From Pyrinomonadaceae bacterium (lineage in GTDB: Bacteria > Acidobacteriota > Blastocatellia > Pyrinomonadales > Pyrinomonadaceae): 64,000 nt of DNA. Where the stretch lies: assembly GCA_021463165.1 (NCBI GenBank), contig JAJTWY010000005.1:121813-185812 (forward strand). Direction: 5' to 3'. The position numbers and the translations under genes are program-made. Under the pieces are notes generated by a model. That model ran no database searches, had not been told where the DNA came from, and saw nothing but the letters and a program-made list of their open reading frames with translations. Positions 1-8,697 of this stretch are shown here, one piece after another. Numbering within the stretch: position 1 is the first letter of the stretch; every line of letters begins with the position of its first letter.

Positions 1-2655
1 ATCGCCGACTGCCTCGAGAGCCTCGCTCATCAGGACGATCCCTTCTTTTTCGACCTCTATAATGCGGCGGCCCGGATGCGTGTAGGGTTGCAGCGGGTTT
101 CGCGTGATAGTGCGTGCGGTCGAGCTGGACTGGTCGAGCAGGATCGAGACCGCCACATCACGCTGTTTTCTGAGACGTTTCGTGTAGATATTTTCCGCCT
201 GCTTACCGTCCGCTTTGCGGTCGATCACGAAGTCTACCAGAGCGTTCAGGTCGTAGTCTTCACCGTCGATCTCGCGATTGACGCGAGTGAGATTCTCGGG
301 CTTCATCAGCTGGAATTGGTGCCGGATCGACGAGATCACGCCACGGTATCGCGACCGGGTAAGTTCGACAAACGTTCGGTCACCCTGTTTGACCTTCTTT
401 TCGATCACCCGGCTCCAGCCAACGCGGTAATCGTTCAGGTCGCGGTCCCACTCGTCATAACCAAATGCCAGATCGCCTTCTTCCAGGGACTGTTCGGGCA
501 CTTCGCTCTGCGACCAGGCCTCGGCACCCTGAAGGTCGTCGGGCTCGCCTTCGTCATCGAGGCTGTTCCAGGCGCTGAAAAGATCACGAATGTCCTGAGC
601 CTGCTTTTCGCGTTTGACCTGGTCCTCGGTCCCTCCCTCGCTCTGGGCCGATTCCTTATCGTCGTAAGCAAAGTCACCATCTTCCTCCGTATTATCCGAT
701 TGAGCCTCCTGGTTTTGCTCCGGATTGATGTTCTGGAACAGGTTGTAAACGCGGCTTGTTGCCATCAACGAATCCGCGACCGTTGGAAGGTTTTTAACCG
801 GAGGGCTCTGTTCGTTCCGCGAGCCTACGTTCCCGGTATTAAAAAAACGTTCCAAAACAGTCTCGATTTCTGATACCACCTGACCGTAAAACTGCCTTGC
901 ATCGTCCGTTGCACCGCCGCATAGGGTGATCTGAAAGAGCAATTCGAATGGCACCTGATGCATCGGAAGGTCGAAGATGTATGGGCGGTTCGCCCGCAAG
1001 ATGGCCTGCATCAGATCGAGATCTTTTACAAGACCGCGATAGGTCTTCCTAAGGCAAGAGTCGATGCGGGCGTTCTCCATCGTGGTGAAGATCTTTCGGG
1101 CCAATCGGGGTTCGGGGAACGCCGCGAGGACGACTCGATAGTCCGAATCATGGGGCAGACTGGCCGTCCGCTCACGGAGCGCGTCCCGGGTTTGTTCGAT
1201 GTAACCATTGAGCGAGAACGAATCGCGTTCTTCGGCTGTGGAAGAATATAGCTCCGTCAGTTCTCCAAACGCAGCTTTTAGCTCTGCAGTATCGCGGTCG
1301 AAAGTGCCAAATTCGATCTGTCCGGCGCCGTGGGCCGCAAGTACCTTATACAGACGAAAATCCGCTTCATCGTTGTCGAACTCAGCGACTGTCGACGGCA
1401 AATATATTGTTTTACCGTCGCCGATCCGAGCTTCCTGCTGGATCGCCGTGAGTGGCGCGATCTCGATCTCCTTTCCGGTCAGTGCCTCCACGTACATTCG
1501 CAGAATTGGCTGAATACGTTCGAGCGGCAACCCGAGGCGAGTCTGTTGAAGGCCCTCGTTCGAAGCTCGCGTTTCGAGTGCGAAGTAGCTGCGACGTGAC
1601 CTGGTGGTTTCATACAAGGTCTCGTCCAGGCCCGTCTCGATCCAGGTTTCGAATTGCTTTAACGACACTTTGCTCAAAGCGCTCGAACTGGATCTGAATG
1701 CCGCCAGAGCACTTTCGGCATCTGTTTGAGCGATCCGGTCGATAAGCTTCAGAACGCGACAGATGTCGCTCTGGGTGGTTCCACGGCGGTTCGCCAAGTT
1801 TGCAAAAAACTTGGGTGTGGCCCGTAGAAACGAGATCAGGACGGCGTTGCCATGATTCGCGATCGAGCGTGCCAGTGTACACCAATCGTTGAAAGACGCA
1901 GCTGCCGCAGCCAGAACATCGCTTCCCGAGGCGACGAAATGGAGAGTAACGCTGCCACCAAATTCCAAGAACTGGTTTGCCCGGTCAAGAAGTACGAGAG
2001 CCTCCTTCGCGGAAAGCTTTCTAAGTGCATCGGGAAGGCCGGACCATAGATCGGCGGTCATCCCGCCTGTTCGATTGGCAAATTGATCAGCTAATTTCAG
2101 GACCGATTCGGCGATCTCCGGCCTGCTTTCGTCGAATCCGGCCAGTACATTTGCGAGAGGCGGTGTTCTGTCGAGGAACTCCGCACTGTGCTTGGCCGAT
2201 CTTTGCGAGATATCGGCGGCAAGACGCAGCACGTCTGTTATAAGATCATCATCCGCTATATCGCGAGCAATTTTGGGTATCAACTTGAATGTATCAAGGG
2301 CTATCGAGCTGGAGAGCACCAACTGCCGCGTGCATATCTCGAATACGAATCGCCGAGCCTCAACAGGAACCCTGCTGAGATCTTTTACGCCATCCGCAAA
2401 AAACTTGACTCCTGACTCCGCATTCCCCATTGCGAGTCGTCGTCCGAGTTCGCCCCAGTTGCGCATATCGTCAGCGGACAAGATCCTTGCCGCTTTTGGC
2501 ACTGCTTCAACGAATTCACGACTGGCGCGAAGACTGACACCCGCAAGCACCGCGCTGACTTCAAGTGCCGCCCGCTTCTTGTCTGCAGGCAACTGGCCAA
2601 GGCGGCGTGCAAGCCCTGTCAAGCTCGGTTTGTTCTCTTTAGGTGCCTCAGCCAC
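1..2655 (-). CDS. norD: NorD-like VWA-domain protein (3' end beyond window)
   Basis: An open frame of 885 codons runs to the window edge, so the C-terminus is missing. It starts at a GTG (2655), with an in-frame TAA three codons upstream. The visible C-terminal part has the NorD hallmarks: an acidic linker (E/D/Q-rich, about 480-720), then YDEWD and WSRVIE, a Q-L-M-K-P-E segment, a DGEDYDLNALVDFV block, and the start of a von Willebrand A domain with the MIDAS motif DQSSS after a hydrophobic strand (VSILL). NorD proteins help activate nitric oxide reductase or, more generally, work as metal-dependent VWA partners of MoxR-type AAA ATPases. No norB/C/Q is visible here. The long N-terminal half (about 600 residues, helical) is not recognised. 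It follows the lpxA group on the same strand. The family call is firm; a role in NO reduction is not. Confidence 0.8.
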   Translation of the reverse strand, partial: MAEAPKENKPSLTGLARRLGQLPADKKRAALEVSAVLAGVSLRASREFVEAVPKAARILSADDMRNWGELGRRLAMGNAESGVKFFADGVKDLSRVPVEARRFVFEICTRQLVLSSSIALDTFKLIPKIARDIADDDLITDVLRLAADISQRSAKHSAEFLDRTPPLANVLAGFDESRPEIAESVLKLADQFANRTGGMTADLWSGLPDALRKLSAKEALVLLDRANQFLEFGGSVTLHFVASGSDVLAAAAASFNDWCTLARSIANHGNAVLISFLRATPKFFANLANRRGTTQSDICRVLKLIDRIAQTDAESALAAFRSSSSALSKVSLKQFETWIETGLDETLYETTRSRRSYFALETRASNEGLQQTRLGLPLERIQPILRMYVEALTGKEIEIAPLTAIQQEARIGDGKTIYLPSTVAEFDNDEADFRLYKVLAAHGAGQIEFGTFDRDTAELKAAFGELTELYSSTAEERDSFSLNGYIEQTRDALRERTASLPHDSDYRVVLAAFPEPRLARKIFTTMENARIDSCLRKTYRGLVKDLDLMQAILRANRPYIFDLPMHQVPFELLFQITLCGGATDDARQFYGQVVSEIETVLERFFNTGNVGSRNEQSPPVKNLPTVADSLMATSRVYNLFQNINPEQNQEAQSDNTEEDGDFAYDDKESAQSEGGTEDQVKREKQAQDIRDLFSAWNSLDDEGEPDDLQGAEAWSQSEVPEQSLEEGDLAFGYDEWDRDLNDYRVGWSRVIEKKVKQGDRTFVELTRSRYRGVISSIRHQFQLMKPENLTRVNREIDGEDYDLNALVDFVIDRKADGKQAENIYTKRLRKQRDVAVSILLDQSSSTARTITRNPLQPYTHPGRRIIEVEKEGIVLMSEALEAVGD

Positions 2656-2722
2656 ATCTTGATTTTATGATGCGGCTGAATTAAACGCGAATCGACCATT
2701 CTCACTGATCGGAACCGCGTGG

Positions 2723-2947
2723 TCAGTGATGATGTTCGCCTGTTACCTCGTTGAGTTTGCTCAGGTCGAGAAGTTTTGAGAACTCGTCAAAGTGGAACAT
2801 GGTCTCGTCCTTACAATGTTCGCAAAAGAAGGTGACATCCTCGCCCAGATACATATTCCGGAGGTGATAGGCTATAAAACAGCCATAGCAACGCTGTATT
2901 CGTTTGCCGAATTCCTCTAAAAGTTTTTCGTTCGAAGTGTCGTGCAT
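2723..2947 (-). CDS. Small CxxC-CxxC zinc-ribbon-like protein
   Basis: A 74-residue protein with two cysteine pairs, CYGC near residue 20 and CEHC near residue 45, spaced like a zinc knuckle or ribbon, and a His-rich C-terminus (GEHHH). The frame stays open upstream to 3022, but the ATG at 2947 avoids overlap with lpxA, which ends at 2959, and gives a sensible start (MHDTSNEK). It lies 11 bases downstream of lpxA and 67 bases upstream of the NorD-like gene, so it probably belongs to the same transcript. I do not recognise the family. Metal binding is inferred only from the cysteine spacing. Confidence 0.6.
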   Translation of the reverse strand: MHDTSNEKLLEEFGKRIQRCYGCFIAYHLRNMYLGEDVTFFCEHCKDETMFHFDEFSKLLDLSKLNEVTGEHHH

Positions 2948-2958
2948 GGTAAATAGAG

Positions 2959-3738
2959 CTACTTCACGACGCCGCGTCTTGAAGCCTCGATGAACTCCAA
3001 CAGCAAGTCGACCTCGCGACAACCGATGATCTCCCGTCGAATGCGTTCGACCGCCTGCGACGTATTCAATTTAGCGGTGAGTAGAAGATGAAATGCGTGG
3101 TTTAGATTGTCCAGGATCTCTTTTGAATATCCTCGACGTTTTGCGCCGACCCTATTCAATCCATAGCATTTCGCGTGATTTCCCTGGATCGTCGCAAATG
3201 GCATAGCGTCTTTCACTACAACTGAATAGCCGCCGATAAAAGCCTCGATTCCCACGCGGCAGAACTGATGAACGCCAGAATAAGCTCCGATACTGGCTCG
3301 GTCTGCGATCTCGACGTGGCCCGCAAGCGTAGCTGCATTCGCCATGATAATGTCATTGCCTAGCTGGCAATCGTGGGCGACGTGAGCTTGGGCCATCAGC
3401 AGGTTGTTATCGCCGATCCGGGTTACGCCTCCACCGCCATCGGTGCCGCGATGGATCGTCACAAACTCACGAATCTGATTTCGTTTGCCGATCTCGGTCC
3501 GCGTAGGTTCCCCAGTATACTTCAGATCTTGCGGGCCGAGGCCGACAGACACAAAAGGGAAGATATGGGTGCCGTCGCCGATGGTCGTGTGGCCGTCGAC
3601 TACTATGTGCGATTCGAGTTTTACGTCGTTACCCAAAACGACGTTCGGACCGACAGTGGTGAATGGGCCGACAGAGCAGCCCTCGCCGAGTACCGCACCT
3701 TTAGCGACAATTGCCGTGGGATGTATTAACTGGCTCAT
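2959..3738 (-). CDS. lpxA: UDP-N-acetylglucosamine acyltransferase (lipid A synthesis, first step)
   Basis: LpxA moves a 3-hydroxyacyl chain from ACP to the 3-OH of UDP-GlcNAc, the first committed step of lipid A synthesis in the cytosol. The protein (about 259 residues, normal for the family) begins MSQLIHPTAIV and shows the left-handed beta-helix hexapeptide pattern. The catalytic-histidine region MAQAHVAHDC is present near residue 120, followed by the C-terminal helical domain. The frame extends to an earlier start at 3759, but the ATG at 3738 matches the family N-terminus and leaves 17 bases to the upstream gene. It is in a run with fabZ, ompH and bamA, the usual neighbourhood, although lpxD and lpxB are not adjacent. 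Confidence 0.95.
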   Translation of the reverse strand: MSQLIHPTAIVAKGAVLGEGCSVGPFTTVGPNVVLGNDVKLESHIVVDGHTTIGDGTHIFPFVSVGLGPQDLKYTGEPTRTEIGKRNQIREFVTIHRGTDGGGGVTRIGDNNLLMAQAHVAHDCQLGNDIIMANAATLAGHVEIADRASIGAYSGVHQFCRVGIEAFIGGYSVVVKDAMPFATIQGNHAKCYGLNRVGAKRRGYSKEILDNLNHAFHLLLTAKLNTSQAVERIRREIIGCREVDLLLEFIEASRRGVVK

Positions 3739-3755
3739 ATAATTCCGCCGCCGCT

Positions 3756-4019
3756 TCAATCGGCACTATCGATCGGCGCCGCCGGGTTTGGCTGTCTAAC
3801 CGTTAGCCAGGTGAAATAAACACAAGCCGGCAATGACAAAAAGATGCCGAGGATCGCTCCGCCAATGACGCATGCGAGCAGGCCGGCCGCTCCGATCTTT
3901 GGCCTCTTCTTGATAAATCCAACCGAGAGCGGCAAGAGACCAAGCGCTAAGCCAAGGCCGATATTCACATAGAAAAAGATCCAGACACCATATCTTGCAA
4001 CTAAATCTGAGGGATCCAT
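3756..4019 (-). CDS. Small two-helix membrane protein between fabZ and lpxA
   Basis: An 87-residue hydrophobic protein with two predicted transmembrane segments (about residues 12-32 and 44-70) separated by a short basic loop (IKKRPKIG). It lies 6 bases downstream of fabZ and 17 bases upstream of lpxA, so it is very probably translated from the lipid A operon mRNA. No family or catalytic motif is recognised. Its position suggests an envelope role, but that is guilt by association only. Confidence 0.65.
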   Translation of the reverse strand: MDPSDLVARYGVWIFFYVNIGLGLALGLLPLSVGFIKKRPKIGAAGLLACVIGGAILGIFLSLPACVYFTWLTVRQPNPAAPIDSAD

Positions 4020-4025
4020 ATAACT

Positions 4026-4478
4026 TTACTCCTGGCTATCCGCACGCGGCGCGATTATGGATAGTATCTCCGCCTCTGCCGTGATCTGGCCATCGACCAT
4101 AGCCACGCCCAGCATTTTCTGGATCTTCCAACTGCTCCTTATCGGGGTAACTTCGAGGCGCAGTGAGTCACCTGGCACGACTGGACGCCTGAACCGGCAT
4201 TTGTCGATACCGGCAAGAAATGGGATTCGTTCTGCACGGTCGTCGAGTTCACGAAGGGCCAGTATCGCCCCGACCTGAGCCAAGGCTTCGATCTGGAGAA
4301 CCCCCGGCATAACAGGAGTTCCCGGAAAATGGCCTTGAAAGAACGGTTCGTTTGCCGTCACTTGTTTGATACCGACAATCCGCTTTCGCGGTTCGAGTTC
4401 GACTATTCGATCGACCAGCAGAAAGGGATAGCGATGCGGCAGTATCCGTTGTATCTCAACGGAGTCAAGGATTGACAT
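4026..4478 (-). CDS. fabZ: 3-hydroxyacyl-ACP dehydratase FabZ
   Basis: FabZ removes water from 3-hydroxyacyl-ACP in type II fatty acid synthesis and competes with LpxA for the same substrate. The single hotdog domain (150 residues) carries the family motifs HRYPFLLVD near the N-terminus and GHFPGTPVMPGVLQIEALAQ, which holds the catalytic His and Glu. I chose the ATG at 4478 (MSILDSVEI); an in-frame TTG three codons upstream is less likely. The gene sits between ompH and the small membrane protein gene, in the common bamA-skp-fabZ-lpxA order but without lpxD. Confidence 0.95.
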   Translation of the reverse strand: MSILDSVEIQRILPHRYPFLLVDRIVELEPRKRIVGIKQVTANEPFFQGHFPGTPVMPGVLQIEALAQVGAILALRELDDRAERIPFLAGIDKCRFRRPVVPGDSLRLEVTPIRSSWKIQKMLGVAMVDGQITAEAEILSIIAPRADSQE

Positions 4479-4540
4479 AATGTTCAATAGGCAATGAGAA
4501 CAAAAAAGCCGTCAAAAGGCAATTTCCCTATTACGGCAGA

Positions 4541-4576
4541 AAGGCCAGATGAAACTGTACGGTCCCATCTGGCCTT
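4541..4576 (-). terminator. Strong hairpin between ompH and fabZ
   Basis: A perfect 11-base inverted repeat, AAGGCCAGATG (4541-4551) and CATCTGGCCTT (4566-4576), with a 14-base loop. It lies in the gap between ompH (ends 4601) and fabZ on the transcribed minus strand. There is no long U tract directly after it, so it may be an mRNA-stabilising or attenuating hairpin that sets different levels of ompH and the lipid A genes rather than a full terminator. Confidence 0.55.
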
Positions 4577-4600
4577 GATCCTGTCCTTGAAGTTCAGCGG

Positions 4601-5203
4601 CTATTTTGGCGTGGCAGCCGTGGCAGCCGTTGCCGGCCGCGCGTTGTAATAGGCGATAAATTCCTTGGTGATATTGGATGATGGGTCGAGTGCGAGGATA
4701 GCATTTGCGTTCGCAAGCGCCGCGATATCGAGAACAACAGCGTATCCCTTGGATTTAGCAAACTCCTGGATCGCCTTGCTGATATCGGCCGAGACTGGCC
4801 CCAGAACTTCACCGCTACGCTTTTCGACCGCAGCATCATATTCTTTTTTCTTGAATTCGAATGTCCGCTGCAGGCTCTGGCCTTCGTCCTGTTTTGCGAG
4901 GACCGCTTTCTGATCGACGGGAACATTCGCCGGGCGCTTGCTCCAATCGTCGAGTTCTTTGGCGATGGCCTGCACTTTCGTTTGGATACCCTGAAGTTCG
5001 GTTACCCGCGGCTTCATCTCGTTGTCGAGAGCCTTGAGAGCGTTGATATATTTCGTAACGCCTTCTTTCTCATCTGCGAACGCACCCGTGTCGATCCAGC
5101 CGATCTTGGTTAGGGTGGGCTGAGCGCCAGCCTGAGCGAAAGCCGAGACCGCGAAGACGGCCGCGAATACGAGACTCAGTACAAGCGTAGTAAATCTTTT
5201 CAT
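4601..5203 (-). CDS. ompH: OmpH/Skp-family periplasmic chaperone
   Basis: Skp/OmpH proteins hold unfolded outer-membrane proteins in the periplasm and deliver them to the BAM complex. The 200-residue product has a clear signal peptide (MKRFTTLVLSLVF, cleavage around AFAQA), a short beta segment (TKIGWIDTGAF) typical of the family, and a long charged coiled-coil region (about residues 55-140). A Shine-Dalgarno-like AGGAG lies a short distance upstream. It follows bamA directly, the classic pairing, and has its own candidate promoter in the 154-base gap. Confidence 0.9.
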   Translation of the reverse strand: MKRFTTLVLSLVFAAVFAVSAFAQAGAQPTLTKIGWIDTGAFADEKEGVTKYINALKALDNEMKPRVTELQGIQTKVQAIAKELDDWSKRPANVPVDQKAVLAKQDEGQSLQRTFEFKKKEYDAAVEKRSGEVLGPVSADISKAIQEFAKSKGYAVVLDIAALANANAILALDPSSNITKEFIAYYNARPATAATAATPK

Positions 5204-5318
5204 GATCCTTTGAAACTCCTTTCTTGCAAGAAACGCCTAATTGCCCCTCTTATCTAATAATTCTTTTGAAACCTATTCTACTAAATTTGTTGCCTCATGG
5301 TTTCGAAAAAGAATAGCC

Positions 5319-5347
5319 ATAGTAATTAAATGCCGACGTAAAGTCAA
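5319..5347 (-). promoter_or_regulatory. Candidate sigma-70-type promoter for ompH-fabZ-lpxA
   Basis: Read on the minus strand: a -35 box TTGACT (5347-5342), exactly 17 bases, then a -10 box TACTAT (5324-5319), about 115 bases before the ompH start. It would let the chaperone and lipid A genes be transcribed separately from bamA. The call rests on box match and spacing only. Confidence 0.5.
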
Positions 5348-5357
5348 TTTTCGCCAA

Positions 5358-8300
5358 CTAGAACGTCCTGCCGACAGTGAACCTGAATCCGTTGCGTTTC
5401 CCTGGCAAGAATATTCCCGGCAGTTCCTCGGTAAAACCAAGTTTTGCGTTCGGATTATAATAATAGATAAGGCGGAACGGTACGTTAACGATCGGGACCT
5501 GCACACGCAACTCAACGCCGACACTAGCTTTATAGTCTTTAAGCTTGTTAAATTTAGCTCCGTCGACATCGAGGAGAGAATTCTGCTGCACTTCTCCTCG
5601 CAGATAGAGCTGCTGAACCTGAGGCGAAAGGCTCGTCGGACATCCAAAGCGGTTACCACGGCAAAACTCGTTAATATAATCGGTTTTGGTCATCACTCGG
5701 CCGCGATAATAAAGAATGCTGCCAAAACTGCTTTCGAGCACCGGAGTGTTGATCAGGCCAAGGGCCGTCAAACGCCCGGCACCGAGGAATGTATCGTCGT
5801 TGAGAAACTCGCTATTGATAGTCTGAGGGCCTGACTTACGAAGATTGAAGACCGAGCCTACGTCAGCAAATATCGCCAGAGTCGCAGGGCCGAATATCGG
5901 CATTCGATATTCAACGTTACCAAGGAGTTGGGTGTCACCACCAATAAAGCGAAAATTGCGGCTGAAGAGAGCCGGATTTGCGCCGCCGACCCCGGTCACC
6001 TGACCCAGCGTGATCAGCTCATTAACGTCACGCGTCGGGAGTCCTGTATTTGTTTGGTGAGTCCCCAAAGCGTTGGTGGTAAGCACGACGTTGCGACTGG
6101 TCACGTAGGTATCAAAAGGAGCAACGGGCCCTATGGACCGCGAATTGTATCCGCGAATGTCGTTCTCACTGCCCAGATAGTAACGCTCGTATGCGGGGAC
6201 GCCGCCAACAAACGAGATCGAGTTGGCGTTTCGAACTTTATCTGTTATCTGCCAGGTGCCGATCGTACCTGCCTGAAGACGAAACGCAAGCACGTGCGGG
6301 TTTTTCGAGCGCTTGTTCCTGACGGGAATGAATTGGGAATAACTGATATTCGGCTGATATGTCCTAACGTCACCGCCGAGCCCGGCAAAGGCGACCGAGA
6401 ATGCAAGCGACTTGCCGCTGTTCGTATCGATCCCGTTCGCCGCTGGTTGACGGGTATCGTAAACAAACGTTCCAGTCACACGACTGGTAATGATATTCGG
6501 CTGGCGATAAATGACCGGGATCCTGCTGGCAGGGTCGGCAAGTTCATTGACTTCTGGGTCCTCAATGCTAGTCGCTGAGAACTGGTAGGTCAGACCGACA
6601 CGCGAGAACTGGGTGAACCTGCGCTTCTTAAAAAATAGCTCAGAGAGCGGCGCCGTCGCGAAAACATTGGCACCGTATGTCGATTGGGTAAACAGATTGC
6701 TTTCGTCCGTTGTAACCGTACCGTATGGGTCGTAAAGATCGGAAATAATGTCCTGGTTCTGGGTTAAGAAAGTTCCTTCCCCAAAAAACTTATATCGGCT
6801 TGCGAATACGGAAAAGCCGACCGAAACCGGCCTGTCGCGGAAATACGGCTGCTGATAGGTGAACTGAAGACTCTGTTGACGATTGCCGGCTCCCACGTTG
6901 AAGGAAAGGATCTCGCCCGTTCCCGCAAGATTATTCGTAGAATATTCGAGGCCGAAGAACGAACCGCCGATACCTGACAATCCGCCATTGAAAGAGATCT
7001 GCTGACGGCCTTTCTCCTTGACCTTGACTATTAGGTCAACGTCGCCTTTCTCTTCGTCCGTGCGAGTTTCTACATCCTGGTCCTTGTCGATCGGGTCGAA
7101 GTACTGTGTTTGATTGAGACGGGCAACCGATATCTCGAGATATTGTTGGTTATATATATCGCCCTCATTGATAAGGAATTCGCGGCGCATGACCTTATCG
7201 CGCGTGAATGTGTTCCCGGTGAACTCCAGCCGTCGGAGCGTAAACTGTTTGCCTTCCTCGATCGTTATCGTAATATCGACGATCCCTTCTTCCGGATTTG
7301 CCGGATTGTCCTTGAACTGAGGTTCAAACTCAGCCTCGTATTGAACAAAGCCCTGCTGGCCGTATTGCTTCTTAAGGTCGTCGTAAACGGCATCCTGAAG
7401 GCGTTTGCCGTCCGCCACTTCACCCTTCTTAAGGCCAACGAATGCCAGGATAAGCTGTTCGGAGAAGATCGAGTTGCCCTCGACCTTAAGCTCACCGACG
7501 CGATAGACCTTGCCTTCAGTGATCGGCACCTTGATACGAAGCGTGTCGTCCTTAGAGGTAAGCAGAGGGATCGGGAAGGCCTTTACGATAGGGAAGCCTG
7601 TTCGCTTGTAGCCGAGGCCTTCAACCTCCGGCTCGCCGATCCGCGCCTGGAAATATCCCTTCGACCACATGTATGCGCGTACATTCTTTTGCAGATCGTA
7701 CTCGAGCTTTCGCATGTCAAGGATATCCATGCCCTTGACTCTGGAAATAAGGCCAGTTTCCTTGACCAGTTCAAGCGCGTTCCGGAGCTCGCCGTCCTTG
7801 AACTTCTGATTTCCCTCGAAATCGATCTCGACTATTCGTGATCTGTAGCCCTGTGAGATGTTGAAGGTAATAGCGATAGACGTTGCTGAGACAGCTTCCT
7901 CTTCATGGGTGACGGTCGCGTTAGGATATCCTTTGGCGGCCAGCATTTCACGAAGGACTCGTTTGGCCGATTGCGTCTTGACCGGGTCGTAGATGGCTTC
8001 CTTGGAGATACCTACACGTTTTTCACGAAACTCCTTTAGGATGTCAGCTTCGGTCAGGGCCTTTGCACCTTTGAACTGCAGGTCGCGGATAATGGGAAGT
8101 TCGCTTACCTCGAAGATGACGTTTACGCCTCCGCGGATACCATCCTCGGTCAGGACACGCGTTTTGGTCTTATCAAAAAAGTTGAGAGCGAGTAGCTCCT
8201 GCAAGTCTCGCTCAAGGGCTGCCGGATCATAAACGTCACCTGCACGAACTTTTGTAAAATAAAGCAGGTCATCGTCCCGTAGGCGGCGGTTCCCCTGGAT

Positions 8301-8441
8301 GTCAACGCTTTCGACTATCTGCTGAACCTTTAGTGCGGCGGGGGGATCTTTTTTCGCACTTCTATCGATGTCGGCGGAGGCCGGAATGGCCGTGAGAGCC
8401 GTCACCAAGACCATCAGTCCGAGTGCGCTAAGATTTTTCAT
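5358..8441 (-). CDS. bamA: Outer-membrane protein assembly factor BamA
   Basis: BamA is the core Omp85 barrel that inserts beta-barrel proteins into the outer membrane. The 1027-residue product has a signal peptide (MKNLSALGLMVLV), then a series of POTRA repeats (roughly residues 35-430, for example IVESVDIQGNRRLRDDDL and LRRLEFTGNTFTRDKVM), and a C-terminal surface-antigen barrel ending in the usual aromatic residue (FTVGRTF). It is about 200 residues longer than the enterobacterial protein. The extra length is mostly in barrel loops (about residues 690-830), which is common in Acidobacteria-type homologues. It heads the minus-strand envelope operon. Confidence 0.95.
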   Translation of the reverse strand: MKNLSALGLMVLVTALTAIPASADIDRSAKKDPPAALKVQQIVESVDIQGNRRLRDDDLLYFTKVRAGDVYDPAALERDLQELLALNFFDKTKTRVLTEDGIRGGVNVIFEVSELPIIRDLQFKGAKALTEADILKEFREKRVGISKEAIYDPVKTQSAKRVLREMLAAKGYPNATVTHEEEAVSATSIAITFNISQGYRSRIVEIDFEGNQKFKDGELRNALELVKETGLISRVKGMDILDMRKLEYDLQKNVRAYMWSKGYFQARIGEPEVEGLGYKRTGFPIVKAFPIPLLTSKDDTLRIKVPITEGKVYRVGELKVEGNSIFSEQLILAFVGLKKGEVADGKRLQDAVYDDLKKQYGQQGFVQYEAEFEPQFKDNPANPEEGIVDITITIEEGKQFTLRRLEFTGNTFTRDKVMRREFLINEGDIYNQQYLEISVARLNQTQYFDPIDKDQDVETRTDEEKGDVDLIVKVKEKGRQQISFNGGLSGIGGSFFGLEYSTNNLAGTGEILSFNVGAGNRQQSLQFTYQQPYFRDRPVSVGFSVFASRYKFFGEGTFLTQNQDIISDLYDPYGTVTTDESNLFTQSTYGANVFATAPLSELFFKKRRFTQFSRVGLTYQFSATSIEDPEVNELADPASRIPVIYRQPNIITSRVTGTFVYDTRQPAANGIDTNSGKSLAFSVAFAGLGGDVRTYQPNISYSQFIPVRNKRSKNPHVLAFRLQAGTIGTWQITDKVRNANSISFVGGVPAYERYYLGSENDIRGYNSRSIGPVAPFDTYVTSRNVVLTTNALGTHQTNTGLPTRDVNELITLGQVTGVGGANPALFSRNFRFIGGDTQLLGNVEYRMPIFGPATLAIFADVGSVFNLRKSGPQTINSEFLNDDTFLGAGRLTALGLINTPVLESSFGSILYYRGRVMTKTDYINEFCRGNRFGCPTSLSPQVQQLYLRGEVQQNSLLDVDGAKFNKLKDYKASVGVELRVQVPIVNVPFRLIYYYNPNAKLGFTEELPGIFLPGKRNGFRFTVGRTF

Positions 8442-8472
8442 AAACCGGAAACTTCCCTATTATTGCAAACTA

Positions 8473-8490
8473 AAAGCTCCGAAGAGCTTT
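8473..8490 (-). terminator. UUCG tetraloop hairpin between clpC and bamA
   Basis: A perfect stem AAAGCTC / GAGCTTT closing a TTCG tetraloop on the minus strand, followed by TAGTTTG. It sits just upstream of the bamA start. It could stop read-through from clpC or form a stable element in the bamA leader. The downstream U content is weak. Confidence 0.4.
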
Positions 8491-8522
8491 ACTCACACCC
8501 TGCAAGCTGCTGATATAAAAGA

Positions 8523-8551
8523 TAGATAGAGCAACGCACACGATGTTTCAA
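8523..8551 (-). promoter_or_regulatory. Possible bamA promoter
   Basis: On the minus strand, TTGAAA (8551-8546), a 17-base spacer and TATCTA (8528-8523) lie about 80 bases before the bamA start. The -35 match is good and the -10 match poor. The hairpin at 8473-8490 would lie in its leader. Confidence 0.3.
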
Positions 8552-8697
8552 AGGTCGGATTTTCTCGTCAGTTTTGATTCTCTAGGCTTAGCGCAGGTTG
8601 CCCTACGGAGCCGGTCCGACAAAAAGGGAATTATACAGGGAAACAATGGAAAATAGAAAAGCCTGCGACCCGAGACGCTCGATCTTTCAGCGCGGAG

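Noticed and set aside
76..873. A 265-codon plus-strand open frame at the start of the window
   Set aside because: It lies antisense to the NorD-like gene, whose translation shows clear NorD and VWA motifs; the plus-strand product has no recognisable pattern.
5241..7841. Several plus-strand frames of 190-245 codons across bamA
   Set aside because: All are antisense to bamA, which has POTRA and barrel features throughout.
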